Shown here one piece after another: positions 34,794 to 49,200 of a DNA stretch of 64,000 nt; position 1 is the first letter of the stretch; every line of letters starts with the position of its first letter. The stretch is from Proales similis (Eukaryota; Rotifera; Eurotatoria; Ploima; Proalidae). Under the pieces are notes generated by a model. The model was not told the origin of the DNA. It ran no database searches and saw only the letters and a list, made by a program, of their open reading frames with translations. The position numbers and the translations under genes are program-made. The DNA is taken from positions 1,550,001 through 1,614,000 of the forward strand of contig JAGVRJ010000006.1 of the NCBI GenBank assembly GCA_019059635.1. The letters run 5' to 3'.

Positions 34794-36747
34794 ATTTAGA
34801 TTCACCAATTGGTCGGAATAAAACGCTTGTCAAACGAACGGAAGAAACATATATATTTGCAGGTGTCTCGATCATGAGGGGCTCGTACATAATTTTAGAA
34901 TGCAACGCGGACTGATTTAAATGTCACTTAGGCCCGGTCGGAAAAAGAGAACGGGACGGAGAGTGAAAGGGAGTCAGCGCTTCCTATCGGATTTAACTGA
35001 GCCGCATGGCTTATGCCTTTTGAGTAATGAGCTATTTTGGTTATAGCCGCTCTCTAGACAAGAATGAACGCTTTCGTTCGCTTTTGAATGGTCAGCATTC
35101 ATTCGACCGGCTAATGACTCGCTTTTCCTGGCTGAGTAAATCGCCGCCGCGTGGCCGAGTTGTTGCCGCTCTCGAGGCACAGCGGACACTTGTGTCTCGC
35201 CAACGCAAACCACATTCTTCTTCTAATGCTTGCTCGTGCGGCATTTGGCAGGAGCGGACGGACGTGATGAGCTTTTGAAGAACCTGCTCGAGACCGTGAG
35301 CGTGCCTTCGTCGGCAACAGTGCAGTGTGTGTGTGTGTTTGTTGTGTGTTGACGATACTCAGTTAATCTCCGACTAAATTTTGTCGAATCAAGTAAACAC
35401 AGAGATTCTCACCGACCGCCTATGGCATCCATGCTAATTGCCCTATCGACAACAAGGATGACTATACTATCGGCCAATGCGTGCAAGCTCATTCGCTCAC
35501 TCACTCAATCACACACACACACACACACACACACACAGGAGCGTAAACTGCTAAATGGCCCGTCCAGAAAAGAAAAAGCGCCGACAGTACCAACCAATTG
35601 AGCAAAAACAACAACAAAAAAAGGACGAAGAAATTTCATTATTATTTAGTTTAGAGCGACTCTAAGCGAGCTGGTGTCGCTTACTGCTTCAATTTGCACT
35701 CTGGTCTAATTGGCCAGAACCTAAATCAATGTCGATAGTTTGCCGACGTGGTCGAGAGCAGATTCTGTTTTCTTTTGGCCAATTTGAGAACACTCGAGCT
35801 TGGGTGGCAGTGATTTTTGGGCGGGTCGTCTCTTTTGTTGTTTGCTCGCTTCTGTTCGAGTGCGCCTACTTCTCTTCTCATCGATATCGGGCGAGCGAGT
35901 GCGCGCGTGTGTGCATTTGACCTTGTGATTGTGCTAAAGAGGGGAAATGTGACACGGACCCGCTTGGTCGCGTAAGAGCTCCGTCTCCAGGTCCGATTTA
36001 TTTATTATGCTAATAGAAACGGAGACCTGAGCGATGACGGACCGCATTTGAGCGCTCGGTTTGATTGATTGTTACATTTTTTTGCGCCCAGTGAAACTGA
36101 GCCAGTCGAGTGAAAGAGAGAGAGAGAGAGAGGTGAGCGATGAAAACAAAAATAATTGAGCTTTTAAGCTAGTTTATGGCGTTAATCGTCGATGAACGCA
36201 TTAAATTTGGATAGACTGCACCCAGACGAAATCAGCGAGTGATAAATGCGCCCTGTTGACTACCTCTATTTCCATTTTGCACTTTCTTTATGTATATTTT
36301 CATTTTATCTGAGCCGAGCGGTTAATTTCGCATTTTGTTTGCATTCGACTCAAATGAGCTCTGTTTTTTCTTTCGATGGCGGCCAATCGCTCAACAAAGC
36401 AAATTTGACTTTGCTCACTTGAACGGTTTCATTTTCTTTTTTTCTTTGCCCCAGTCCACTTCTCTTTTTTCTTTCAGAACGATTGTTGTTAATCGACTCC
36501 GATCGGTCAGGTTTGTCCTCATTCATTGCTGTGTCCGCTTTCAGCGCGGTCACGCTCGTCCGCATTTCAATTGAGGCTGGAGAGGCCGAATTTTCTTTCC
36601 GTTTTCCTTTTTTTCAGCTTTCTCCTCCAATTCCTCGACTCTCCGCTCCTTCTAATCTACTTTTGGCGTTCATTTCTAGACGTTCATTTCCAGACATTCA
36701 ATCCGATTCTTAGTTAGTTCACATAGCGAAAGGATCACGCAGACAGC
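34794..36747. other. Intergenic region upstream of the LIM gene, with microsatellites
   Basis: Nearly 2 kb with no supported coding exon. It contains a CA repeat at about 35510-35537, a short GT run near 35325, a GA repeat at about 36116-36132 and poly-T/C runs at 36420-36480. The distal promoter of the LIM gene is presumably at its right end, before the ATG at 36748. Confidence 0.5.
35510..35537. repeat. CA dinucleotide microsatellite
   Basis: About 13-14 uninterrupted CA units in non-coding sequence upstream of the LIM gene. Confidence 0.9.
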
Positions 36748-39700
36748 ATGTCGTTCGATGAGAATCTGCTCGATAACGATACAAACAGTGTTCACCTTAT
36801 AACCGCTTCGCTGCAGTTCGGACCTGACTCAAGCATGCGCATCGTCAATGAGAACTTCTTTCGTCAAGTATGACAAGACCTCTTTCTCAGTCGCTTATTC
36901 ACTTATTTGACGCTCTCCGTTTCAGGTCAATAATCCCTTGTTCGACGAGCAATCGATAACAACAACTTCGAGCTGGATTGAAGGGCCAAGTAAGCTAGAT
37001 CGTTCTCTGATCGATTCCAGAGCAGCTGTGGACAAATGAATTTTGTTTTAAAAGACGAGCAAAGCGAAACAGAGCCAGAGACGTATGGCACAGACAAAAA
37101 GCCGTCGAATGTGTTCGACGCAAACGGAGACGAGGGCACGGATCGTTTCCTGTCCAAAATAAACGCTCACATCACGAGCAATCTATCGAGCGTAATGGGC
37201 GGTGTCGATTCATCGAATCAAGTCGAAAATTTACAATTTGGCTTCAAACGACCCGAATTCACCGGCCTGTGCAACGAAAGCAACAACGAAACCAACAACA
37301 ACAACTACACAAGTGGCAAGTTGGCGTTTTTTTTCTTTTGCATGTTTGTTTGTGTCGGTAAAGGCGTCGGGATTGACCAAACCCTCCTCTGGCCCGTTCC
37401 AATTCACTTGGCCGGCTCCTAGTCCCCTCTTGGTTCGCTTGTCGCGGGTTGTTTCCTTACGGTCACATCATCTATTGGCCGAGAGCCGTATTCTTCTGGA
37501 TATTTACCTGAGAATTTGCGATAATTGGAGATTAGACGATTATGAGTAAATATCGCACAGCAAACCCACCAGCTGGGATGATTGCATTCGATTGAATTAA
37601 TAGACGCTGTAATTGCTTTCATATTGACGATTTAAAGTGACTCTGGCCACTGATGCTCGCTTGCGTTTGACGGGCGGCCGACCGGCTCTATTACCTAATC
37701 CATTGGCGTATGTGTGCCGCTCAGCGGTACGAAGCCCTTTTGTTGGCGAAAAATATTTTCTAGCGGCCAGGCGAGTCGTAATCAAGACCAAGCGATAAAA
37801 AGATTAGTTTGGCCAGTAATCAAGAAGAAAAAAGAAAAGAATAGGCCCAGTCTAGTTAGATGTTGACTGGCTGCCTTTAAGAGCCAACGAACGAGCCGAA
37901 GGGTTAACTATCGTGCTCCATGCCAATCCTTCAATGCTCTCCAACTCGATCGTATTCTTATCACGTCAATCAAACTATTTGAGTTATATCATCGTCAGTT
38001 GAGCGGTTCTGGCCTTGCTAGGTCCGCTCCTTGCGCTCAAGTTTCCTATCAACTCGGTGCAAACACGACTCGGCAGTGAACGAGTCCTAAACGTATTAGC
38101 ATCGCTTTGTCTTCTTTATTTCATCGCTCTCGTTTTTCATTGAAGACAACTGCAGATTAACGAGTCGAATCTCAGTTGCACGCGGCCAACCGTCCTGCCC
38201 TTTTAGAGTTGTTAGAAGCGTCAAGAGCGTTTTGAGAGTTGGAAAGACCGCAACTCGCAACGTACACGAGGCGAGCCGGACTGAACGGCATCGATAGGCC
38301 GTCGCTTTGATTCGGGTTGAATGAGCCGTTGTTTGAGTGAAATATTCGACTTATTCGACGACTAACTGGGTTAATGAATTGAAGAGTGTGAGTCGTGTGT
38401 TTGCTCTTCAGACCGTTCATATTTTAGATTAAAGCCAGTGTGCATGCGCGCACCGACGCGTGCGGGCTGGTGTGTGTATGTGCGATTTAAGTTCAAGCGC
38501 GGTAGTTTTGAAAGGTCAATTCGAAATTCGCTTCTAATTGAATTTTTATTTGGCGGCTCGCTAAATAAATAAAAAAAAAACGTCCAAGAGGAGCAGAGTG
38601 AACGGTAGGCCGCCACTCGGCCAAGAAGCCCACTCGGACACATTATTGCACCCGCCTGAGCATCATCGTCGTGATCGCCAGAGACACTCGATCTGGCGAA
38701 ATTGAGACGCTCGAATCGAGCAGAATTTATTCAAGTGTTCCGCATCGATCAGAGATGGGATACCATTCAGACTCTGCCGTTCGCCGCCCTTTCTCTCTTT
38801 AGAATAGGATCGCGCGACTAATTTGAATAAGAGTGTCAGTGACCGCTTTTCAATCGGAATTTTGCTTTTTACATATTTTTGTGTCGCGTTTTGTTTTCTC
38901 TTCTATTTTTTTTTTTTGCTGTGTCAATCAGACGACGACAACGACTTTGATCGGACGCGTTTGAACAAATGGCGCTACTGTCAGCCATTGTCGATAGAAA
39001 TTTTTTTTTTATTTTTGCTTCTCATTGTCATGAATGTAGACGTTAGTTCAGTTAGCGTGAAAATTAACACGAGAGTTCATTTCTCCTTCTTGTTCTTCGT
39101 CGTCGTTGTCTCCGGCATTCTTCTTTAATTCTGTATGCATCGATTGGCCCAGACATGCTCACCGGCATATTGATGGACTCAACCTGGAGTAAAACAACAG
39201 CCTCAAAATATTCAAATAAACATTTGCAGGGCAGAGAGCGAGAGTCAGCAAGAGAGAGAGAGAGAAAGGGAAAGCCTTAAATTAAATATGCGTGCGTTGA
39301 ACTCGATTTAATTCGTCAAGAGAATTGGCAATAAACATGTGAGGAAGAGATTAGTGAGAGATGGCAACTGACCACATCGACTGTTGCTGCTGCTGCTGAT
39401 GGCCACAAACAGGTCATGTTTTCCTCACATTGCTTGACATCTAAGCCATTCGTAAACAAAATAGGTGAAATTACAGCGAACAGATTGTATCGGTGAATGA
39501 AGCAATGTGCACGATGATGATGATGACCCCATGGTCAGTGCCTTTGAGATTAGATTAGCTCTCGAGCCATTTGTCTTTTTTAATTCACTAATGCGCGATC
39601 TATGCCTTAATGGCACACTCGACAGTCGAACGTTGATCGCGACGCTCCCTAAGCGCCCGTGGATGTTCAGCCGTCCATTCACTCATTCATTAATTCGTTT

Positions 39701-42700
39701 GTTCAAACATTATTCAGCTCAGTCATCGTTCAAGCAGATATTCGAGCGTCTGCTTGATTTCATTATTCGAGTGCTCGAGCCTGGCAGGTGAGAATGTCAT
39801 TTGTTTGGCCGACAATTGACTTGTCGATTCTATTTGACATCAGGCGTCTTGCTCTCCTCTCGTCTAATCTGCAACATGATGTGATTATGTAGATGAGCGA
39901 CGACTGATGTAACCGCACGCTGATCAAAGACCTCAAGCTGACAAATTTGTCCATCTTTTTCATCAGATTCATTTTAATTCTATTTTTTAAAGTTCGCGAG
40001 CAAATTATGATGTTTGTGTTTGTGAGAAACGAAAGTGTAAGCTCAATGGAGGCACTCTCCTATTTTCCCCTCTCTACCTCTCACACACACACACACACAC
40101 ACACTCACAAACACTGGCTCTTTAGCCAAGCTCTCGCCTTTTATTTCATTCTCTATTTAGACCCCGTGAGCACAGCGTGCGAGTAATTAAAATTTTCAAT
40201 GCCTTTATTTAAATACACCTCATTGAGGTCTTTATGCTGCTCTCTAAAGCCCAATTCATTCAACTTGAATGCGTTGTAGTTTACCTAATCGAAAATAGAA
40301 AAAAAAAAGCGGCGAGAGGATGAGAACGTAAACACGTCGCATTCGAGACCCACTACCACTTGGCTTGGTTGTTGTCGGCAGCTCTCGAGGCTAAGCATTA
40401 AATTTTGATTTGTATTTCTAAGCGCACACACACACGCTTGTGCCTTTCTAACTTATCAAGAGAAGCCATGTGTGTTGGTATTTGACTCTTGATTTACCGC
40501 AGAATTTCTCTCATTTCCTCCCATCAACTTGGCTCAGATTGTTTGCTCATAATACGGTGGCAATGACGTTCGTGGAACTTTTGTTCCGCCAACCTGACTC
40601 TGCCAATTAATTTAATATGCGCTCACCTAGGCACAGTTGCGGCGGAGTAATTCCCGGATAATGCAGAGAGCTTGCTTCCGATTTAACTCAATCACAGACT
40701 TGTTTTAAATTCATTAACCAGCGCGATCGATTCCCTCTTATCTTGTTAAGATAAGGACCATGATGACCAGCTTTTAGTTGGCTGGCCGTTGATGCGCTCG
40801 TCTATTTTGCTATTTGCTATTCATTTCATTTTGTTCTGTTGTCATGGATTGTGATTAGAAGCAGATTGAACTAAGTGACAAAATGATCGTGGTTGATTTG
40901 AATTTTCGCTATTTTTTCTCAAACTTGTAGAATTGACTTGGAGAGTTGAATTCGATTTTTCGAAACGAAGCATCGATTAGCCGTCGTCGATGAGCATTAG
41001 CGTATTAATTCTCATCTGAAATCGGTGCATGGACAGAATCGGCCATACATGAATTTCGCAGCTCGAAGAGAGTAAACGACGATGAGCGCTCGAGCATGTC
41101 AAAGTAGAGGCCAAGTCGCTGGTGGCGGCGAGCTGTCATCAAATGGCAGTCACTTGTCTCTAAGTTCAAGCGATCGTCAAGCACATACTGAGAATGCGCC
41201 AGTTGGACCACAATCAAAGCAGCCGTCATTGTCATCATCGTCTTCTTCAACGTCCCTGCTCAATTGCACCTCTCTATTTTGGCTCAATCAACAGAAATTG
41301 AAAAAGCTGAACAAAAATCCAAAATGCAATCACAGCGTGAGCACACCGACGCTCTTCTCGGCGTCGTCATGCTCTTCGACCGCCTCCTCGGCTTCAATCG
41401 ATAAGGATGAGGATAATGGGCAATATAATAAATTATTTAATTTGGATTTGATCCACAACAATGACAACGAGCACGACGACGAAGACGACGACGGTGACCA
41501 CCGCCACCATCATTTTAATCGCAACAAATACGATGGCCAATTATGCCAGAGCAGGCCTACTACGGCCGGCGGTACGGGCCGAGTGCAGTCTCTAAATTTG
41601 ACGAGTTGTGACCAACCCGTGTCTGTGCTTGATGGGCGAGAGTTGACAACCTTGAATGTAAACACGAGCCAACTGTTGTCCGCTAGTTTAGATAAGGAGG
41701 CGACATACCTCGACCATAATCGAGTAAACAAAAGCGGAGCGTGGAGTACGCCAGCGCTAAATCGCACTCGTCCGACAGAGAGCACGTCGCACGACAATTT
41801 CCTTCATTCATTGGGACACGCGCAGCTAATCGATGAGTATTTGACCGACGAAGAGATCAAGTCGATTGAGCTGAGTAGGAGGAACCAGATTGGCTGCGTT
41901 CAAGTCAGAAGCCAAACGCTTTACACACCGGACAGTCTCGAATCGAGCGAATCGTCGTCAGACACCGACGAAGAAGAAGCCAAAAAGTCCGACTCAAACC
42001 AATCTACACCGCGTCAGCAGTTCGACTGCCAAGAAACAACGGCAGAACAAAACTATAAAGAGCAGCCGCTTCAGAGTAGATCGCCTTCTCTGGTCGAAAA
42101 CATTGCTGACGGCAGTCTCATATTGGACAAAATAGAGAAAATCAACAGACTTCAGGAGAAAATCAACGAAATAAGCAGCAAGATAAGATCGATTGATATG
42201 AATTGCAGTCGCAGCCAATCGAGCTATTTACCATCAGCAAACCAACAAGCAATTGAGAATGAGCTGCTGTTTGCCTCCTCAGCCGCCGAGTTGGTCAATG
42301 ACGAGAGCGACGACGTGCAGTATTTTGTGAATCCAAATTATTGTGGCGACGACGACGATGATGACGACGATGTTGACGAAGAAGACGAGCTTGAACGTGG
42401 CCAAGAGAACGAGAGATTTGAGGGAACGTTCAAATATGACCGTAGTTCGAACCGCACTCGACTCGGTCTGCGGACTGACGATTCAGTCGAGTCAGAGGCC
42501 AATGACGAAGATCTCAAGCGTAACACCGATGAGGTCAACGAGCTTTTAGGCCTGAACAATCACTCTGACGGTGATAGTGATCAATATGACGAAGAAGAAG
42601 CTGATCAGTACGAAGAAGACGAAGACGATATGTTTGATCGGGACGACCTGCTCGGCGTATCTGGTGGCTATTTCAAGCAAGCGCAGCCTGCTGGACGTAA

Positions 42701-43260
42701 ATACGCGTCCACCGGCTTTTTGTTTTATAGATATGGCGGCTTACTGGACACAATTGAAGAGTCGAATGAAGAGCTTTGCGAAGAGCCAGTCGAATACAGA
42801 CACACGGCGTTCGCCAGCTGTTTTAATCTTGCCGCAGTTGAATCTAGTAATTCGTCCTGGTCCGAACCCGACGGCCCCGCTTCTCCCTCGCCCCGCTCTC
42901 ATCCTAACTCGAACGCAATTTCGCACTCTAAAGGTGAATTGTCCCTCTCTCATCGCTCATCCTTCGTCTTTCAGTCCACTAAAACAACAACGACCCAAAT
43001 CGAATGATTGTCCCCGACGCCTTTCCAAATATTCGATTTCACTCGCGCTCTTTGTTTAGAATCTTTTATTTCTAAGCCTAATTTTAATTTCCATTTCAGA
43101 GCTGGACAGTCTATATGAAGAAAAGTCAAGCCCCGAGTCACATAGCCGAACACGGACCAAAGGTTTGCCCTTTTGTTGTTTTTGTTGTTGGTAGTGGTGA
43201 TGGTGTATTTCTATTTACATTTCACTCATAATCCTCTGCGCTTCATTTCAAACGGCCATA

Positions 43261-43294
<34 letters not shown>

Positions 43295-46200
43295 AATCGA
43301 ATTTTACAGTTGGCGTGCGAATATATTAATATTTGAAAAGTGAGCGGACGCAGCGACCGCGCCTTGTGAAATCCTCTCGACAATAGCAGCAGTGAGAAAT
43401 GAGAGAATGACAGAGAGACATTTGACCTCCGTTCGCGTCGTGTTCGTCCAATTTTACGATCAATTGAAGCGAATGCGAAGCAAATAAAATGAGACTGTGT
43501 GCACAAGTATGCCAAAGCGGCTAAAGTGAATATTTCTCGGTATTAATGCTAATCGCTTCACGTTTCGATTGACACGAGCTCCGACACTTCCGACGCTTAT
43601 TTACATTTGAATCTAGCCAATGGTCCATTAAAAAGCGAGCAATCACACGGGTGATGATAAGCACACGCCGGCCTGCCCGTCCGACTTGTCCGCCCAAATT
43701 TTATCTAGCCTACTTCAGAATGGGCCAGGGGCGCTTGTTCTCAATTAGATGCTGTACAAGCTGGTTAGTCTCGATGCGAATGCATTGCAGGACGCGATAA
43801 ACAGATTATCTGCCCGCCATCATTGACCGCTAATGCTGTTCAATGCGCAGAGAGAACTCGCCCACACATGTTTATGATTTGGCGCCCTTAGATGGGACGG
43901 GTTGAACTTGAAGAGGCTGAGCAGCGTTTTATGTTTGCACGGCCTCATAATAATGCCAATGACCAGCAAAAGCAACGCCACCACGCTGATTGCAGTTCAG
44001 AGGGCAAGCACACACACACACACACGTACATACAGAGCATATCCGATCGAATGAGGCAAAGAATGAACTCTTTCGGACGCATTCTACTACTCCGAACGCG
44101 CTCAATTTTTCTGCAATCTATTTCTTTACTTGCGTCTGTTTTCTTCTGATTAATTTTTTATTTCTTGTCCGTGATGCTTGCTTGACGAGTTGGCGAGTTT
44201 AATCAACTGAGCAAGCAAACTGGCGCTCGCTGACTGGACGCAGCCGTTCGCGGCTTCTAGTGAGCGCCTATCCTAGTAGCCACCTTAAGACGCGCTGGCT
44301 AAATATTGACCAAAGCGGGTCGGATTGAGCGAAGCGGTCCAATTGATTATGCAATTCGATACGATTACAAAGAAAAACAAGAGAAAGGGCTGAGAAGCTC
44401 TTCAGGGCGTGATTAACTCGACCGCTAAGCTTAAAAATTCCTGCGATTTAGACAATTGGGAATGCTCAGTGAGCTGCTGCTTGCTTTTGCTCACCCACTC
44501 GCTCGCTCGCTCGCAGGCTCGAATAATTTGGTAATCTGGCGCCGTTCTCGACGCCCATTATTCCGCATTAGAATAGTTTTTTTCTTTATCAGTTGAGTCA
44601 GCCAGCGTTTGCCTTAATGATTGATTTCAGAGTTAGTTCGAGAATACAAGGAGGCGGTCGAGCGGCGAGAATAAACGAGATTAGGAGAGAGAGAGAGAGC
44701 GATCAGGCGCATTATACTGAAACCTGAAATGCGCTGCTCATCTAGATGATTCAACACTTTCCTAATAGTTGCTGCTGCTCCTCCTCCTCTTTTTTCTTCG
44801 TATTCTTACGTGGTCTATATTTCTATCTATTCTAGCGAACGCTACCCGCACACAATCCTACCTACTCAGGCCAGGCAATCGATACTATAAATCGATTTAT
44901 CTTGCGCTGCATATGCCCAGATCTGGTGCATATGAGAGCCGTTTGATTTACTCATTGTAGTTGACCAGAATTTGCTCTATTTCGGTTCCGAATTACTGAA
45001 TTGGTTCTGAACGGGCCAATTTATTGCCAATCTGCTTTAGAGTTTGTTCAGTTTGGTACGCAAACTTAGACAAGAAAGGATGGTCGATGTGAGAAGCACA
45101 GAGGTGGCCTACGTTGCCGACTTGGACAACTTGAGTAAGTTCCTCAGAGTGCATTAGAGTGCAGTTTGCCGCCTGACTACCTGCTACAGAGCATCCAAAT
45201 TTGCATGATACTGGCATGGGTTGCCGTGAGAGCGGGCCTCATCAGCTCGTCTGCCCGGCATCGCTTAGCTAATGACAGACGGCGCTTAATACTGGCCAGT
45301 CTCAAATTAAGGAGCGATTATTGCAAATGGAGCATGTCCCTGCATTGATAGACGCGCTTGCTCTAATTGCAAATTAGTCGCCGATTTATTCGCTTGCTGG
45401 CCATGTCTAATCGCTCATGTGCTGACCGGTTGGTTTGCTGCGTTTGTCGGCGCTCGATTTAATTGTGAGCCAGAATTGATCTCAATCACATTTGTCAAAA
45501 GTTTTATTTTTCTCTTCTCTCTTCGTTTCGCGTAATTCTCCTCTCCATCACCTGGCTGCTTTGGCTTGCAATTTTTCATACAATGACGAGTTTTTTATTT
45601 TCTAAATGGCAAAAGCAGAAAGAATGCATGAAATGTTCACGGCTAATTAATTAAAACGCTCCTATTTAATCCAAGGCGAGAGAATTTTTTTGGCGTCCAC
45701 CAAGTTTTGTAAATTCGACTGCAGTTTCTCTCGCAACCTTTTTTGTCGCGTTCTGTGCTGTTTTGAGTATTTGGCTTCGTGTTTCGTTTTTTCTGTTTTT
45801 TTTTTTGCTCATCTGTTCGAACTGAGTCTAATCGATTTGTTTAGTACCGGAGGACAACGTCGAACGCCTGCGCAACATACGCGACATGTTCGAACAATCG
45901 GGAATGGACGCCTCGGACGATGTTGAACTTCAAAAGGTCGAAAAACTCGAGCCGTCGGAAAAGCTCCGCGACAAACTCACCAGGTTTGGAATGTTCTAAT
46001 TCATAAAACAGAATTGTTGAGTGAGTTTTACTTAACTCGTGTTTTCTCTCTTTTTTATTCCCCTCTTCGTTCGGCGCTCACTCAATGTGCGCGTGCATGT
46101 GTGCTTGACTTGTGCGATACGCATTGATTTGCTCGCTTTGATTGTTTCTGCTTGACACACAGTGTTGAATTGAACAAGTCAACAAACAACGCATCGGCTA

Positions 46201-49200
46201 TGGAGATCGAAAGCATGAAATTCTTGAGCCAAGAGGCGACTAACAGAAACAGCGCCGAGCATCTCTCACATCTCAACCTCGAGCTTGTCAATGAGCGTCA
46301 CGAAGAGGACGGTTTCATTTACATTCCGAACAACTTTCACCAGTCGAACGACACCATCGAGCGTTTGAATGAAGTCATTTCATCGAGCTCTTCGCCCGTC
46401 TCCTCGACACGTTCACTTGACCCTAGCAGTCCTAGGGACGAGGAGAATTCAGAGGGCAACGAAGAGGCCGAAGTGAACCATTCAAACAAACGTGGCGAGG
46501 TCGTCTCCAACTCGGACGACGAGTCCGAGCTCGCTTCAGAGACTAACTTGAGTTTGCATGAGCCTGCACCCGATTTGATTCTGCCCGAACAACCCAGGTT
46601 GGTTTTGTTTGCCTGACTGACTGCTTACCGTCCGCCAGCTGACTAACAAGTCTGCCGCTTCTTTTTTTTCCCAATTCTTAATCGAATATTTCGATCAGAT
46701 TCGAGGAGGGCACTGCGTTCGAGCAGCAAGAAGAAGATGAAGAGGAGGAGGCGGCCGATGATGCCGAGCGAGATATTGTGAAATCGTCACGCAAAAAGAC
46801 CAAGGATGTTGTAAGTGAATTCGACCGACTAATGACCAGTCAATGAATAGAAATATTCAAATTGAACTTAAGATCGCGTTCGCCGAGCTTCAGGACGTCA
46901 AGTCGAAATTTGAGCGAATCGGCACCGAAAGCGATTCGAACGGACACGAGCTGAAGCCAGTGCGTGAAATCACACCACCACGCGAAGGCGAGCGAGTCGA
47001 GATTGAAAATGAGCCGATGGAACGGCCTGCCGATGTGGTGAGCGCGTATGAGAAAAAGCAGGACGAACTGCCCGAGGAAGGCTACATTAAGAGCCGACGT
47101 GAGGTTTTCTCTGGCCAGGGCGGCCAAGAAAGCGTCGAAAAGTCGAGCGAGTTCATTGACGAAAGTCTATTGCAAGCGGGCCACACAAAAGAAAAGGCCG
47201 CCCTATTCACAAACGCCTCGTTGCAAAAGGCCATCGAACGCAGCAGAGTCACTGTCGAGGGCGAGCTGGCCGAGAAAGGCATCGCCAAGTCACGTTTGGC
47301 ATTCTTCAGTGATCCGAACAACTTGAGTCAGCAAGCTAGCGCCGTGCACACGGCCGACTTGGAATCGGACATAATCAAGAGCGCGTCGGGCATAGCCAAG
47401 GAGCGACTCAGTTTGTTTAAAAATATGGAGCAGTCGCCAGCTGAGACACGTCTCAGTCCGACGCGCAAATTCAAGGAGTTCACTCCGCCACCTGAAGGCT
47501 CTATGGTAAGTGGAGGCTTTTAACGGTTTAGGTTTAGGCAAATACGATGACGACGGTGATATTTGACTGGCTGGGTGGCCTAGGTGACCTAGACAAATAT
47601 CAGCGGACAATTCGTCAAGCCAATTTAATTAATAAGTAAATTGGGCCTAATCTAAGGTTTAACCTCATGCGAACTGCTTAGTTCGAGAAAAGAAAAAAAA
47701 GCAAGACAGATGTTCACGTCAAATCACTTACATTTGTTTGTTTTTTAAAGCCAAGAGAACAGTCGCCCGAGAGTGAGAGCGGCGATATGCATGCCAACTT
47801 CGACTACAACAAAGATGAGTTTGTACCAGAAACGGGACTGGCCAAATCGCGCATGAAACAGTATTTGGAGACCGCCTCGACCGGCGCCGGCTCATCAACA
47901 GCGCATGCGGCCGAAGGCGAAGAGCTGCCCAAAGGCCTGGCTAAATCGCTCCTTGAAAAATGGAAGTCAATCGAGAACGTGGACAAAGAAACCAGTCCGG
48001 AGCCGAATCGAGCTCGTAAAGAGCGATCAAGTTCAATGGTCAGCGGCGACAGTGGAGCCGAGAGCGGAAGCAGTGACTTTTTGCCTCAGGCCGGAACCGC
48101 CAAGTCCCTGCTGAGCAAATGGCAAAACATTGACTCGAACGGCTCCGCTCAAAGAGAGCGAAAGGGCCCGCGACCCATCACACCGCCGCCAGCTGAAGAG
48201 CTTCAGCGCTTGAATCAAGTAAGCAGACATCTGTCAGGCTGATGCTTCAATCAATCAGAAATCATTTATCCCCGGTTCTACAATTAGAATGACGAGGAAG
48301 AGGTGAGAGAGATTCCGAAAGCCGCTCATGAAGATGAGCTCGCCATGATTGGCAAGGGATACGCCAAGAACGCCCTGGCCAAGTGAGTAGACTTTCTGCC
48401 TTAATCGAACACGACCATCAATGTATTCCATGTCGAATTTGATCAGATTCGAGCAGTCCCTGGCTGAGTCGAGTCGTGTGGTGAAGAAGAGCGTTACCCC
48501 ACCGAGAGAGTACCTTAATAACGCATCCTCCGCCAAGATGGTGTAAGTGACCAGGATGTTGTGGCCTTTAATCACGATTAGCGTGTTCTAACCCCCCACA
48601 AATAACTTGATCGCTCTTTCACGAATGCTTTTGTATTTTCGCATTGCTTGTGCTTTTCTGTCTGTGCTCGAGTGAATGTTTGCACGTCGCAGCGAGCGCT
48701 TCTGATAGTCTGCTTGACTTTTGCCCTCTCCTCCAAAATGAAACCGGCTAATTTCTGTTCTACTTTGAAGCTACGAGTCACAGCCGGCCGAGAGCAATTT
48801 GAACGCCCAGTTTGCCGAAGAAGAAGTCATACCAACTCCGGGACATGCCAAAGAGCTCAAGAACAGATTTCTGAATCTAGAGCAGCAAGCAAAGCAAGTG
48901 GAGACGTCGAGCTCGAAGATGACCTACAAGCCAAAGAAATTCACGTCTTACTCGTCGCCGAAGAGCTCAAATTCGAAAAGCACGCCGGTTAAGACAGAAG
49001 AAGCACCCAAACCCGCCAAGGTGATTGCAAGCTCAGCCCCTTAAGCCAACTCTGATCTAAACAATGCGTTCATAGCTAAAGAACAACGGACTCCTCACCA
49101 CGGCGCCGAATGCAGTCAATCCGGGCGTTGAGAAATGCGTCGCCTGCGACAAGACCGTCTATGCGATGGAGAAAATCGAGGCCGACAAGAAAATCTATCA

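Larger units (their letters stand above)
43163..45844. other. Intron of the LIM gene containing its third promoter
   Basis: About 2.7 kb of intron between exons 43100-43162 and 45845-45983. It includes a GA repeat at 43261-43294, a CA run near 44010-44023, a CGCT repeat near 44500 and the candidate third first exon at 45080-45134. Confidence 0.55.

Noticed and set aside
38750-39130. Open frame with hydrophobic, Phe-rich sequence at 38823-39128
   Set aside because: It is a poly-T artefact inside an intron with no splice support.
39507-39791. Open frame of about 90 codons inside the first LIM intron, ending at a GTGAG donor
   Set aside because: Its donor leaves phase 2, not the phase 1 needed by LIM exons, and the sequence has no recognisable feature. 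Probably chance.
43892-44149. Open frame starting MGRVELEEAEQRFMF in a LIM intron
   Set aside because: It includes a CA microsatellite, has no suitable phase-1 donor and ends in low-complexity sequence.
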